Shown piece after piece: positions 43,165 through 55,705 of a stretch of DNA of 64,000 nucleotides. Origin of the DNA: Anaeramoeba flamelloides (Eukaryota; Metamonada; Anaeramoebidae); NCBI GenBank assembly GCA_027625915.1, contig JANTQA010000023.1, positions 4,526,001-4,590,000 on the forward strand, given 5' to 3'. Numbering within the stretch: position 1 is the stretch's first letter; the number at the start of each line of letters is the position of its first letter. Below the pieces are notes generated by a model that was given only the letters and a program-made list of their open reading frames with translations, did not search any database and was not told the origin of the DNA. A program made the position numbers and the translations under genes.

Positions 43165-44100
43165 ATAAACTAAAATTCAAAATTTTCCACACAGTTAAAA
43201 CTAGTTCAAACAATTACAATAATACAATTAGAGCAGTGAAAAAAATATCGGTTATGAAAAAAATCCCTGACAAGATTTTTAATTGTGAATATTCGTAAAA
43301 TTATTGTGTAATTTCATTAATTTACAATCAAATTCCTTTTTTTAAGAATCGAACTTTTACAATTATAACTCCCCCACTTATTAGAATGATGATTGATGAA
43401 ATCACACTTGTTCAAAACACCATTCAACCAATCAAAAAACAAGAAGAAAAATTATCATTTTCCAAACTCTAGTAGACCTCGATAAAAACCAGATTGTTTT
43501 TCGAAAAAAGTTGATCAACATTAGGCTATCAAATAATTACTCAAGTATTCTAGAGACACCTTACTTTGATGGACTTTAGGTAGGTTAATTACTAACCTCA
43601 TAAAAAAATTGGTTATTTATAATAAGGATTTCATTGAAATTAGACAAAAATTTCACTAATACTCACAATTAAAAATCTTGTCCGGGATTTTTTTTCAGTT
43701 CCGGTATTTTTTTCCCTACTCTACATTCAATTTGGAAATAATTTTTGATTTTTGTAAAATATTAAAAATCATTTTTTCATCTTTTAGTTTTGTGTTTTCA
43801 TTTAATTTTTTGAATGTAGTAACTTGTTTCCTTTGATCAGAACTTTTTTCGAACAGTTGATATTAAGTTAAATTTGAGTTGTTCAAAATATAAGAATTCA
43901 AATAAAATTATTAAACTATCTAATTATTTGATCAATCAATTATATTAATAAAATGTAAAGAAATTTATTTTTGCATTTTTTTGTTCACCGATCTCCAAAA
44001 TTTTCAACATTCAGATAATTTATTTGTATAGATAATTATTTATTTTTTTGGATTGTTATTATTGTAATTTATAATAATTTATAACATTCCATTTAATGAA
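43165..44100 (+). repeat. Dispersed repeat F/K copy carrying a nested MITE
   Basis: The left part, ataaactaaaattcaaaattttccacacag..caataatacaatt, and the right part from 43723 (attcaatttggaaataa..) are contiguous at 57790-57870. Here they are separated by 43230-43722. The host repeat continues to about 44100, matching 57870-58250 (tttgtaaaatat, catttttttcatcttttagttt, taatttataa). Confidence 0.75.
43230..43722. mobile_element. MITE family P (copy 1), nested
   Basis: A 493-bp element with TIRs of about 50 bp: left AGAGCAGTGAAAAAAATA, right inverse AGAGTAGGGAAAAAAATA, then both continue through an aaaatccc and gacaagatttttaattg block. A second, solitary copy is at 60449-60915. Conserved interior wording includes cccacttattagaatga and gagtattctagagata/gacacc. 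Confidence 0.85.
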
Positions 44101-44768
44101 TGGCTGTAATTTGATATTTCTTCGAGAGTTGATTAAATAAGATTATTTTTTTACCAAAATTGAATTTTTAAGTTTTTAAAAATTTTATATTGGAGTTTAA
44201 ATTAGAATTCAAAAATGATGAAAAAAAAATTTTTCGGTTTTTTATCATATATTGTTACACATGAAATACCTCTTTTCTTCCTTTTATTAATTGATCAAAA
44301 TTTTTGAGTAATCAAACAAAATATAATTTTATACTTCTATAACATTGCAATAAACTAAAAAAATAAAAATTATTTTTCATAATTTTTAATTTCCCCTATC
44401 ATCCTTTTTTAAATTGTTTGTGTTTCTTTGAGAGACTTTTTTTTCTATTCTTTTTTTGCTTTAAAGTTTTTGTAGGAGACATATGTGATAAAAAAAACTA
44501 AAAAGGGATTAATAAATAAATTCTTATAGGATTTCAGGAACCATTCAAATTTTATTTTTTCTGATGGTTACAATAAAAGAACTTGAAATAATCATTTAAT
44601 TAATTATATATTATGAGAAGAAAAAATATTATAAGATTTAAGATATTTTGATGGAAAATCAGAGAAAATCATTTGTCAATCAACTTTTTTTTTGTAATTT
44701 CAATAAAAAACATTATGGCAAATGGAAAGTGTCTTTTATTTATCCCTAACTTCAACTTACTCTCAACC

Positions 44769-45485
44769 TAAACTCTTTTTCAAATAAAAGGGCACAAAAA
44801 ATTTCAAGAATTATTCATAATTGAATCAAATTAATTGTAGTATCATTCTAAAATCCAAGAAACGCTTTAAAACCTAAAAAAAATACCCAACTGAATCTTT
44901 AAAACACATTAAAACAAAACCATAAAAATTAAAATTCAATATTTGAAAAATTTGTGTGCTATTTTATTTGAAATAAGAAATTCCATTTTGGAAATTGTAA
45001 AGTAAAAAAATATAAAATCAATAAAAACTGTTGAACAAGGCGAATTGATAAAAAATTTCTTGACATTTTATTGATAATTCTTTTCACGTCAAACTTTGGT
45101 TCTTTAAAGCCTCATTTTCAATATAAAGCCGCAATTTATCTAGGTATTGTGTTGAAATTGGAATTGTTTTTTTCAATATTCACTCTTACCTTTTATCCAT
45201 AAATCAATCCAATAATGGTCCTTTCTTAATTCCTACATCTAGCTCATTCAAAATCAAACTTAAATTGTTTCCATTTTTACACTGGTAGATTATTTCCAAA
45301 TTGGTTTCTTCTTATCTTGCTTTTTCATTTTCCAACTGTTTAAATCCATAAATAAAAAAAAAATGAAAAATGAAAAAATGAATAATTAAAATGAATATCA
45401 CCAATAAGTAATTATCTTATTAACAATCAAATTCAATGGTATTGATGATTTGAGAGGTGTACCCTTTTGCTTGAATGAGAGTTTA
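44769..45485. mobile_element. TIR element, family 2b
   Basis: A 717-bp element. The left end is TAAACTCTTTTTCAAATAAA then agggcac; the inverse right end is TAAACTCTCATTCAAGCAAA then agggtacacc. The termini belong to the same clan as families 1 and 2, and TA marks both edges. No open frame inside. Confidence 0.75.
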
Positions 45486-45527
45486 CTTTTTCAAAAATAT
45501 AAGGTATCTCTTTGAAAAACCTATGAT

Positions 45528-45790
45528 AACTGTCAAATCTGAAACCCTGAAATTTTCAAAAACTCAGTAATTCCAATTTTCTGATCAATTGAAAATATTA
45601 GTACAATGTCAAAAATCTACTCCCATTTTACAGACAAATAATACAATTACCTAGCAACTTATAACCCTTCCAATTGGGGTATTGGTTAAATATTCCGAAT
45701 CCATCATTTTTAACTCTATGGCGAATTCAGAAATCAAAAAAATGGAATTACCGGGTTTTTGAAAATTTCAGGGTTTTAGATTTGACTGTA
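45528..45790. mobile_element. 263-bp MITE / hairpin
   Basis: Arms of about 60 bp: tgtcaaatctgaaaccctga and aattttcaaaaactcagtaa on the left, with their inverse (ttaccgggtttttgaaaatt, tcagggttttagatttgac) on the right, ending in tgta. A short frame reading across the right arm (45674-45928) is not credible as a gene. Confidence 0.8.
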
Positions 45791-46397
45791 AATCAGATCA
45801 AAAATCTTGAATTCATTTTAACAAAATATTATGTTTCTGCCCTGTACTTCTTTTTTTGGTTAATTTTTATACATTTTTATTTTATCAAAATAATTTTATT
45901 GGTTTATTTTTTTCTTGATATATTATAAAATCATAAATCTATTCTAATTAAATTATATCCTTTGTTTCTATAAGATTAATTGTGCCCATTTTGTCAAAAT
46001 AATATTCTTATATTAATTTAATAATTAAGGTTTTTTACTAATTTATTTTTTCTAAACAAAATAATGAAGGAAAAAATATAAAATTAAGAATGCCAACCAA
46101 AAAATGAATTTGATTTTCTTCTGATTATTATTATCAATAATTGTTTTTAAATTAGAATATATATATATAAATTAATAAAAATAAAAAAAATTAAAGTTAT
46201 TGTTATGAAATTTGATCAAAAATTTCAAGAAACTAATGGTAATATAAAATTTGATTATTCCACAAAGCAAACATAAATTAATTATGAATATTTTTTAAAA
46301 TTTTTTAATATATTCAAATTAATTAGAGTATATTTAAAAAAAAAATTAAGAAAATTCTTTTAAAAAAAAATTTTGAATCAAAATTTGTTTGAAAAAT

Positions 46398-49300
46398 TTA
46401 ACAACAGCCTTCTGAATTATTTTTCTTTTTCTTTTTTTTTTTACCATTGTTTTTACCTGATTCTTTTTTGTTTTGACTATTATTATTTATTTCTTCATCA
46501 CTTTCAGAATCAGATACAATTAAAAAGTTTGTTCTTTTCCCACTTTTGTTAGATTTACCACCAGAAACTGTTTCAACCATCCCTATTGATAAAAATATAA
46601 ATGTATAATATTATATATATTAATGTTTTAGTTAAATTACATATAAATTGAATTTGAAAATGTAAAAATCAAAAGGATTGAAATTAAAAAACAAAAATAA
46701 TATCAAAAATTATTTTATTGTTCAAGTTTTATCATTTCCTTCAAAGAAATTAGTTTTTTTTAAAGGTTAAAATTTAGCATCTAAAAATAATTGTTTTGTT
46801 GCTAAACAAATTATTTGGGATTTAGCAATTCAATAAACCCTTTTGCAAAATAAAGGAGTGTATATGGTTATAATGAGTATATGCATTCTTGGTCAGAATA
46901 AATATAGTTGAAATTAGTTTTAATTCAAAAAACGTGAAAGAAAAAATACAATTAGAATTATTTGTTTAATAAGATCTAGTTGTCTATTTATAGGTGTCTA
47001 TTTGATTTGAGGGCACAATTATATAAATAAAAAAAAATTAAATAAAAAGCTTTATTGGTTTAAACAACCTTGTTGAAATTTTTAAGAGGTCAATTTAATC
47101 TAAGATTACATTTAAAAAACTGACGAACAACTTTTGAATCTTTCTAGGAACTATAGCTTTAGGGAAACGAAACCAAAAAATTCAACTTGAAAAATACGTA
47201 TTTTTACACTAGATAGAAATCTCAGACAAGTGGCGATGGTTTAATCAGAATTTTTTTATTGGATTTGTTTTTCAAATGAAAATAGTACTTCAAGGGACGA
47301 GTATTTTTTTAAAAAATAAATGATAATTTTATAAAGATCTTGCTTTTTTTTATTTGTGCTTTGCCTTATGAAATGGATGAGTTAACATCACTCAAACAAT
47401 TTATTAATTTTGAGTCTATTTTTTGAAATCCAAAATTCCACATATTTTCCAATATAAAACAAAAAAAAGTAATTTATTGATTTTCTTAATAATTAAGTTT
47501 AATACTTGAAAATTGTGTTATTTATTTTTAGTTTAAAGTTGAAAAGTATTGATTTCGAAAGAAAAAAATTTTTTTTTATTTAGTATTTTTTTAATTATGA
47601 ATATTTCAGTTCATATCTCAACAAATAAAACAAATAAAGGTGTGGATGATTAAATAAATCTAAATTTGATAAAAGTTTAATTAAAATTTTATCAATGAAA
47701 TTTAGATTTATTAAGTAAAAATTTCAAAATTCTTTAAAGTTTTAAAAAGGGTTGTATTTTCATGTTTTCAAAATCTGAAAAAAAAATGTCAAAAAAATTT
47801 TTGAATTTTGAAAATTTTTGTATTAACAAATTGTTTGGTCTTATTTACAAGAATCCTTATAACAATTCAAATAATTTTTGGAATAAATAAAAATGATTTT
47901 GAATTTTGAGGATAAAATTACTATATTCCCAAATATCCTCAAGAAATTTTTTATTTGAAAAAATCAATTATTTATCTAAGAACAAAAACATTATTTATTT
48001 GTAAAAATTTTAAAATTATTGAAAAAAATTTAATGGTTATAACTATATCCTATTGGACAGAATATTAAAATTTTTTAAATATGTTTATATAAATCAATTT
48101 TTTGGGTAACCAAAAGAATTATCTCAAAAAAGAAAAAAAAATTCTATATTATTATTACTAGTAACAATAAAGATTATTTATGGTGTAATAATGATCGAAA
48201 ATGGAAATAAAAAAAGGTAAAAACTATTTATATTGGAAGAAATAAAACCAATTTAATTCTCTTTTTATTAGAAAAAATTTGGTCTCACAAAAAAATTTTT
48301 CTTTTCTGGGTTTCTTAGTAGATTATAATTTTTTTGAAACTTCACATATACAAAATAAAAAAGAATATAAAATAACCAATAATATATTCCAAAAATTTCC
48401 CCTTTTACTGTGAGAAACTGGTTTATTCATCTTTTTATTTTAAAGAGTTTTAAATAAGAAAAAATTTAACAATTCGTGGATGTGAAAGATTTTTTTTAAT
48501 TTTTTATCATTTTTTGAGAGTAAAACATATACTATGAGAGTCATATTATATACTTCATGGGTTTATAAATGAAAATTTAATTCCATAAAAAAAAAAAATT
48601 GAATTTCAAAACATATGGATATGTTTGAAGGGGATATACAGTAGCGGATAAAAGTTCGAGAATTCAATTACTCAAAATTTCAAATGAATTTTTTTCAGAT
48701 ATTTATACTGTTTATTGAAAAATAAATGTAACAAAATTTTCATTTCTCTTTTCAAAAAGCATTTAAAAGATCTTGAAAAAAGTAAGCTTTTTAATATTTT
48801 TAACAGGTTTGAATATTAATTTTCTTTTATGTTCATTTTCCTTAGTAATTCATCTGTGTATTCATTAGCAATGCTCTTTAAATTAAAATTTTTGATTTTT
48901 TTGATTTCTTCGTATTTTCCATTATCTGTTTTTTTTTTTAAAAATTGGAATGTTCAGAACTATTTTAATTCCTTCGGATTTTTGATTTTAGAAAAAATAA
49001 ATAAAAATTTTGAGAATAATATTAATCTAATACAAGACACAAAAGAGAATCTTCAAAAGGAGAAGAAAATTGGATATAAAAAAGATATCTTAAAAGTTCC
49101 CAACTTCTGGACAACTTTTAGGTGAAAACAACCATATAATAAACTGGAAATCAATCAACAGCTCTATTCGACACAAAGCCGTTTTAAAATGGTTTAAATA
49201 GATACACGTAAAAATGACCAAAAGGAAGTATATTTTTTAAATATGCACATATTGTCAAAAAAAAACTTGATGATATCAATCACTTCATATTGGAACTGTT

Positions 49301-52300
49301 AAAGCATAAAAAAAAAACAGATAATGGAAAATACGAAGAAATCAAAAAAATCAAAAATTTTAATTTAAAGAGCATTGCTAATGAATACACAGATGAATTA
49401 CTAAGGAAAATGAACATAAAAGAAATTTATCATATTACAATTGAATATTTTCTTACCAATAGTAATCAACATGTTATAATGAAAAAAGATCTCAAATTCC
49501 AAATGACTCTGGATCATATGTACACACAAAAAATTTTCATCTCAATCCCAATAACTCTAAACATTTTTCTTATCTAATTTTTAGATACTTTATTATTTTT
49601 TGACCAATATGACTCAACTTACTATTACGAAAAAGGAACTCAAATCCAAATAATCCCTAACCTAACCTAAAACAATACAAATCCACTTGAAATCCATAAC
49701 TTTCAGTTTTTACTTGTTCTCCATTTTTAAAGTCCTTGTTTATTCTTCATTTTTTTTTAAAGAATTTATATTGCAACCTTATTTTTTTTTAAAAAAACTA
49801 AATTAAGTTTAAAATGGTACTAATTACTGTGTTTGTTAGGTCTTGAATTAGAAGTTACAAATTCAGTCACTTCAAAATCTCTCTCATTTAGCAGATAAAA
49901 TTATTTTATTTTCTAACACTTAATCCTTAACAATAAATCCAACACATGAAGATTTTCTTACATGTGCTTTTTAATCAAGAGTATGACCTTGCAATTTTGG
50001 AATCAATTTTTTTTTTAAATTTTCTCAAATTTCAATTGTTACAATTTAAAGTTTTTAGTGTAATTCTTGATAGTTTTTTTGTTTTTCATTTTCACTTTTA
50101 AAAGTCACATTTTTTTTCAAATCTGATCACAAATTAGAGAAAAGAAAAAAGAAGATCAAGAAAGAAATCAAGAAATTGGATTGTTGAATATTCATTTTGA
50201 AGAATTGATTTACAAATTAGAGAAATCCTTTTTTACTGATCTAATATTTTGGAAAATTGAAAATGGAAGATTGTAGAAGGAAATTCGGATCAAATTGGAA
50301 ATTATTTGATTTTTTTTATTTCCAAAATTGTGATATGAATATAATTTGAGAAAAAAAATCTTCATTTTTTTTTTTTCATTATTTCCCTAGCATTGAATTC
50401 TCAAGCCTTTGGCCATTACCCTCTTTTTTTTTTAAAAAAAAAATACCTTGTCTCAGTGCGGTAGAGATGTGAAATATCTTGATCACCAGAAATTTATGTG
50501 ATAAGCAAATCAAAGCTGTTAAAAAAAAAAAAAAGGTCTATCGTGTGTTAATAAACTTGAGATCAAAGGTATTTAAAAAACTATGAAATTTGTCCCAAAT
50601 ACTATAAAAGAAAAATTAAACACTCACATATACTAACTAATGAAAAATAAATGTGAGAAAAAAGAAATCAATCTACCCTCAATGACAAATCTTTATCATA
50701 ATAGATTTTTTTTAATATTTTTTAATTTTATATTTATTGACAAAATTGTAATAACTTATCAATAATGATAGAAAATTGTCTCATTGGTTATTTTTATTTC
50801 GGTAACTGGATTTTTGTTGAAAATTGAAATTAACAGAACTTTATATTACACTTGAAAAAAATAATCGTTCTTTTTTTCTATTGTCGTTATGGAATTGGAT
50901 TTTCTGCATAATCAAATACCTTCAAAAAAAAAGGATACAGTTTCACAAAGGAAATGGTTTCCAAATGATTTTTGAGCCTTGATCTGAGTTTGTGTAATAT
51001 TTTACTTTAAAGTTTAGCTAAATATTATAAATCGATTAGATCGTCGACACAAGAGAAACTCGACAAAAAAAAAAGAAAAAGAACTGAACAAAAAACATAC
51101 TTTCTGTTAAATTTTTCATCATCTCTTCGATCCCTTGACCAGTTTTTGCTGAAGTAAAAAAATGTACTGCACCAACAGATTTTGCAAGTCTAATGAAAAT
51201 AGCAATTTCACACAAAGAAAAAGAATAAAGAAGTGAATAAAAGTTTTGGACGTTTAGGAAGTTAGAAAATTAGAATTTTCTGATTCTGTTTAGAAATCAA
51301 AAAATCCAACACACCTCCAGAACCAGAGAAAAATTAAAATAAAAAAAAAAAAAAAAATTCAAAATAGTTACTCCAAAGCTTCATTTTCGACTTCTTGTTT
51401 TTTCTTAAGCCGATCAAATTTATTACCAGCAATAACAAGCGAAACCGAACGTCCTAAAACTTTTCGAAGTTCCTCGATCCAATCACGAACTCGATCTAAA
51501 GTTTGGATATCTGTTGTATCGTATACTAAAACAGCACCTTTTTTTTAATCAATGATAAAAAGAGTTTTTTAAAAAAGAAAAGATTTTAATTTTTGGTTTT
51601 TTTAAAGAGTTAATCTTTGTTGTGGGTTCCTGTTATGTGAATTTTAGTTTACACAACGCGTATGGATTTTTTAAGATTTAATTTTTTTAATCTAAAAAAA
51701 AGTAGTTGTGAATTCGATAAAATTTTGTCGAACACAAGAAACAAGAAGATTATTCTTGTCGATTATATTATTTGGAATTCTGGTTTTATGAAATTAAACA
51801 CTGTAAAAACAGATCGCTCAAAAGTTCGCGGATTTTTGTCGTAAAACGTATTCCATGATTAAGAATCCACCTTATAAATAATGTGGTCTCAAATGTCAAA
51901 TAAACAAAAATTTTATCAAAAGAAATAAGAGAATTTTACCTTGTGCTCCTCGATAATAAATTGGTCCAAGTGCTCTGAATTTTTCTTGGCCAGCAGTGTC
52001 CTTGTGAAACAAACAAAAAGAATAATAAAATTTCAAAAACAAAAAAAGGAGAGAGATTCACAACAAGCAAAAAAAGACAATTTAGTTCAAATTATTACGA
52101 TCTTCTTTGCAAAGAAAGAGAAAAAATTAAGATGGTAAGGAATAAATTACCCAAACTGCTAAAGTACAGCTTTTTTTTTGTACGGTTAAAGTTTTTTTCA
52201 AAAAGGATGCTTGGATCGTAGATATTTGCCCAGAGTCAAAAGTGTTTTCGACAAACCTTTTGACAATACTTGTTTTTCCAACACGCCCTTCACCAAGGAG

Positions 52301-52324
52301 AACAATCTTAAATTTGTGTGACAT
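46398..52324 (-). CDS. Rab-family small GTPase, Rab21-like
   Basis: Small GTPase of the Rab family, closest by eye to Rab21, which acts on early endosomes. Five exons: 52324-52151, 52000-51940, 51537-51372, 51189-51101 and 46582-46398. All phases agree and give 224 residues and TAA. Motifs: GEGRVGKT P-loop (11-18), ISTIQASF switch I with its Thr, WDTAGQEKFRALGPIYYRGA switch II, GNKFD, and TSAK. Exon 4 ends with NLTE and exon 5 resumes RMVETV, echoing the CKRMIE of Rab21. The tail is a 45-residue Ser/Asp/Lys-rich linker with eight consecutive Lys followed by SEGCC, so a di-cysteine geranylgeranylation end. The last intron is 4.5 kb and contains repeat J and a Tc1-like remnant; without that far exon the protein would lack its lipid anchor. 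Confidence 0.95.
47350..48440. repeat. Dispersed repeat J (copy 2), Rab21-like intron
   Basis: Direct-orientation relative of 20540-21620, moderately diverged along about 1.1 kb. Its right edge, ccccttttactgtgagaaac then tggttta, resembles the inverse of the TAAAC..TTTC..AAAAGGGG terminus of the family 1/2 clan, so J may be a longer member with a decayed left end. Confidence 0.65.
48636..49580 (+). mobile_element. Probable Tc1/mariner-like remnant
   Basis: The sequence tacagtagcggataaaagtt at 48636 looks like a Tc1/mariner left terminus (CAGTRGCGGAyAAAAGTT). It is followed by protein-like stretches at 48950-49125 (NLQKEKKIGYKKDILKVPNF) and 49290-49500 (ELLKHKKKTDNGKYEEIKK). I could not assign these to DDE motifs, and I did not find the matching right terminus. 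It lies in the 4.5-kb Rab21-like intron. Confidence 0.4.
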
Positions 52325-52570
52325 AATATTTTCAAAGGAATAGATAAGTTTTGTTTTTACTTTTTCAAGGAAGTGTATCGAAAAATAACAATGATTAGAT
52401 TTCAATTTGAATAAAAAAAAAAGAATAAAACGAAAAAATGATATTATTTTAGTTTTTGAAAGAGAATAAGTCAAGATTATTTCAGAATTGACCAAGACAA
52501 CTAAACCAAGGAATATGAAAAGTGTGTTGGAAAAAATACTTTCGTTGAATTTGCCTGTAAATTTTTTCAA

Positions 52571-54565
52571 CCAGAAGGTTTCTTTTTACAAAAAAGTTCA
52601 AGAAAAAACATTATTTTTTGAAGCCGACAAAGAATAATTTATAATTTTCAGACATACCTGAAATGTAAAAAAGTCTATGGACTCTTGTATATTTTGCATT
52701 ATTACATCCAAACAAAATCAAACCTAGTTAGGAATTGATCTTCCTTGTTCAAATCTACCACAACTTTTTAATTTGGTAAAGAATATTAAATAAGGAAGAT
52801 AAAACCGAAACTGATTTAACTAATTTGTTTGAATATTACTAATTTTGATTCAAAAACAATTTAAATAGGTATTTAACAGTATTTCGAAAACCCTGTTTTT
52901 TTATATTTTGTGAAGTAAAAATCTCATTTCCTCTTTTTTGAGATCATGAAAATTTGAAAAATTTCAAACAATTTCCATTTAAAGATCTTTCAATATTTCC
53001 AATTTAAAATTAAAGTTAGTGATATGTTTCTATTCTTCGTTTTATAATAGGTACTTATTTAAAGAATATAAAATAAAGATTTTTTTGTAATTGAATTGGC
53101 TTGAAGGAGTGCTATTATAATAATTGTTAAAAAATTTATAAAAAATTTATAAATTATCCAAGAATTTGAGATAAATCCATACACTGACAAAACTTTCTAA
53201 TCAAACCAATTGCCCCAAATAAAATATTTAAGAATTTGGTTTGAAAAAGAGAAACATTTACAAAAAAATTTTAAAAAAGAAATTGATGAATTCAAAATAA
53301 TAAAAATTGATGTTGAATTAAAAATGAGCTAAGGTGTTAAAATTAATAATGTTACAATCAATAATTATAAGTCAATTTTTTTATGTATTAGTAATATTTT
53401 ATCTTATCCAAAAATATTTTGACTTGATTAAGACCTAAATAAATTAAACATTTAGAATCTTTTTCAGAATAAATTCACATCCCCCAAGAATAAGATATCA
53501 AACAGAACAAAAATAGATTAAATCCAAATCTTGTTTTATAAAAAAAAATAGAATACCACGAGGAAATTAGACACAATAGGCCTATAAAATTTATTAAATA
53601 TATATTTTTTTTTTTCAAAATGATAATAAAAATATTAAATAGGGAAATAGAAAAATATAAATTATTAGACTCAAACTTTTTTAATTTCATCAAAATTTAA
53701 TACTAAATAGTTGGAAAAGGAAAGGTCTAGATTAAAGAATGAAGATTAAATAGAATAATGATAAAAATAAACAACAATGTTACAATAGACCGTCAATTGT
53801 TACAGAACATATATTTTCTTTTTAATTTGTTAAATAAAAAGAAAATTAAAGAAAATTTACTTTTTATTTACAAAGTAAAAAAAACCTAACGAAAATCAAT
53901 AATTTTTCCAAATAAACAGAAAAATCAAAAAATACTAAAGAAAATATATTATTTTTCCGAAATAAAAAAAAAACTCAAGAAAAACTAACATCAAATTTTT
54001 TTTATTTCAGAAATCAAAAGAAAATTTCAAAATAGAAAACTTTTATTTCTAGAATTCAAATAAATCACAACTAAAGTGTATATCAAGTGCCTAGGTTTTT
54101 TTTTCTTGTTTTTATTTTAAAACACACTAAGGACGCAAAATATTGACAATTTGAGTTTTCCACTTCCATACTAAAATTAATAAATATCACAAGTTATGTA
54201 AATCAATATTATAACATTTTTGAAAAGTACAAAATAATAACAAAATGATAAAAATATTTTAAATTTTGAAATAATTGAAGATATTCATCATTTTATTTGG
54301 TAATTCTCATTATATGGAAAAAATTGAACTATTTGGTTCAAATAATAAATTCAAAATATTAAAAATAATTAAGTTCTCAAGAATAATAACTTAAATATTA
54401 TCCAAAATAAAGAATCACTATTTATCTTGTATTTGGTACATGGTAATAAGAATTTAGGAATTAGAGAATCACTGTAGTGTGTTTTCAAGTGCTGTAGAGA
54501 ATATATATTCTTTTTAATTTTTGAAATTAAAAAAAATGAAGAAATTCAATAATTTTACTAAAATC
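52571..54565. other. Intergenic region upstream of the Rab21-like gene
   Basis: No credible gene is visible. The stretch 53870-54100 has aaaaaacctaacgaaaatc, ccaaataaacagaaaaatc and ttttccgaaataaaaaaaaa, then cctaggttttttttt, which is the inverse of the repeat vocabulary seen around 10180-10360, so it is another diverged copy of that repeat group. Confidence 0.4.
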
Positions 54566-55099
54566 TAAACGTTATTTCAGCCATAGTATCAAACTTAATT
54601 TTTCAAATATCAATAATTATCTATAATTAACATTACAGAACAAATAAGAAATAAGTAGAATAATACAAATCAAAGAATAATTGATATCCATATGAAGTAA
54701 ATCTTATTAATCAATATTTTTTCTTAAAAATTGGAAAAGACAAAATTCAAGCCCCCATTTCACATTGAGAGAAACAAAAATGTTCCATTTTTGATCTTCA
54801 TGAAAATCAAATAAAATTCTAATAGAAATCAATATGATCCATCTAAAATAATTTTTGCTGTTTCAATAATAATAGAATAACAGATTTTTATGAAGTTACA
54901 CTCGATCTTGCAATAAAAAAAAAAATTACAAATGAATTACGTTTCGAAAAAAAAAAGTTAAAAAATCTAAAATGTGAAAAAATGATTTCAATTTTCAAAT
55001 TTCCAAAATTAATTTGTTTCTTCTAACCGCCATTCGAACCCTTCAGACATATCTAATTCGCTCATCACAACGGAGCACCTTTGACTTTTAAATGGTTTA
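54566..55099 (+). mobile_element. Family 1 TIR element, diverged copy
   Basis: It starts taaacgttatttcagcc, has the gaacaaataagaaataagta block and the cttgcaataaaaaaaaa block, and ends gcacctttgacttttaaatg then gttta. Same orientation as the copy at 1423. Confidence 0.75.
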
Positions 55100-55104
55100 T
55101 ATCT

Positions 55105-55460
55105 ACCAACTCAAAAACCTGTTATTTTGTTGTTATTTCAACAGTGAGAATAATTGTTGAGGTTTTCATATTGAAAATTTCTATTTGAATTTTCATTTGG
55201 ATCTTCAAATGGAAATCAAAATGAACCGTTTTGTTGTTGTTTTATCAATAGGTCTATAAGAGGTTTTAAAATAACAAATAAATTTTGTTTTTGTCCAAAG
55301 GAAAGTTTCCCCAAAATAATTTTTCAAATCAAAATTATTTTTTATAATTGACATTAGAGGAGTAAATAAGAAATAACTTGAATAATACAAACCCGATAAT
55401 AGTTGATGTTTGTATGAAGTAAATCTAATCATCTAATAGATTTTCTTAAAAATTGAAAAA
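55105..55460. mobile_element. Family 1 fragment abutting the previous copy
   Basis: The segment repeats family 1 blocks: attgacattagaggagtaaa then taagaaataacttgaataat, and tagattttcttaaaaattg. It also has a TIR-like tttgtccaaaggaaagtttc. It is probably part of a second insertion next to 54566-55099. Confidence 0.55.
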
Positions 55461-55705
55461 TTAAAAAATTTTCAAAAAAGCATAAACCAAAAAACAAATA
55501 AAATATAATAAAATAAAATCAAGTAATAGAATGATACTATTATTATTCATATCGTTCCTCTAATTATTACTTTAACCATATTTTTTAAGTTATTTTTTTT
55601 TTTTTTTTCGTGATATAAATTGAAAAATTGTTCAATACAAAAATGATTATTCTCAATTCTCGCTTTTTTTCTTATTATAATTAATACAAAGATTATCAAC
55701 AATGA

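Noticed and set aside
45674-45928. 84-codon plus-strand frame
   Set aside because: It reads through one arm of the 263-bp MITE and into poly-Phe; not credible as a gene.
55205-55432. 75-codon minus-strand frame
   Set aside because: It lies in a family 1 fragment; there is no conserved frame among copies.
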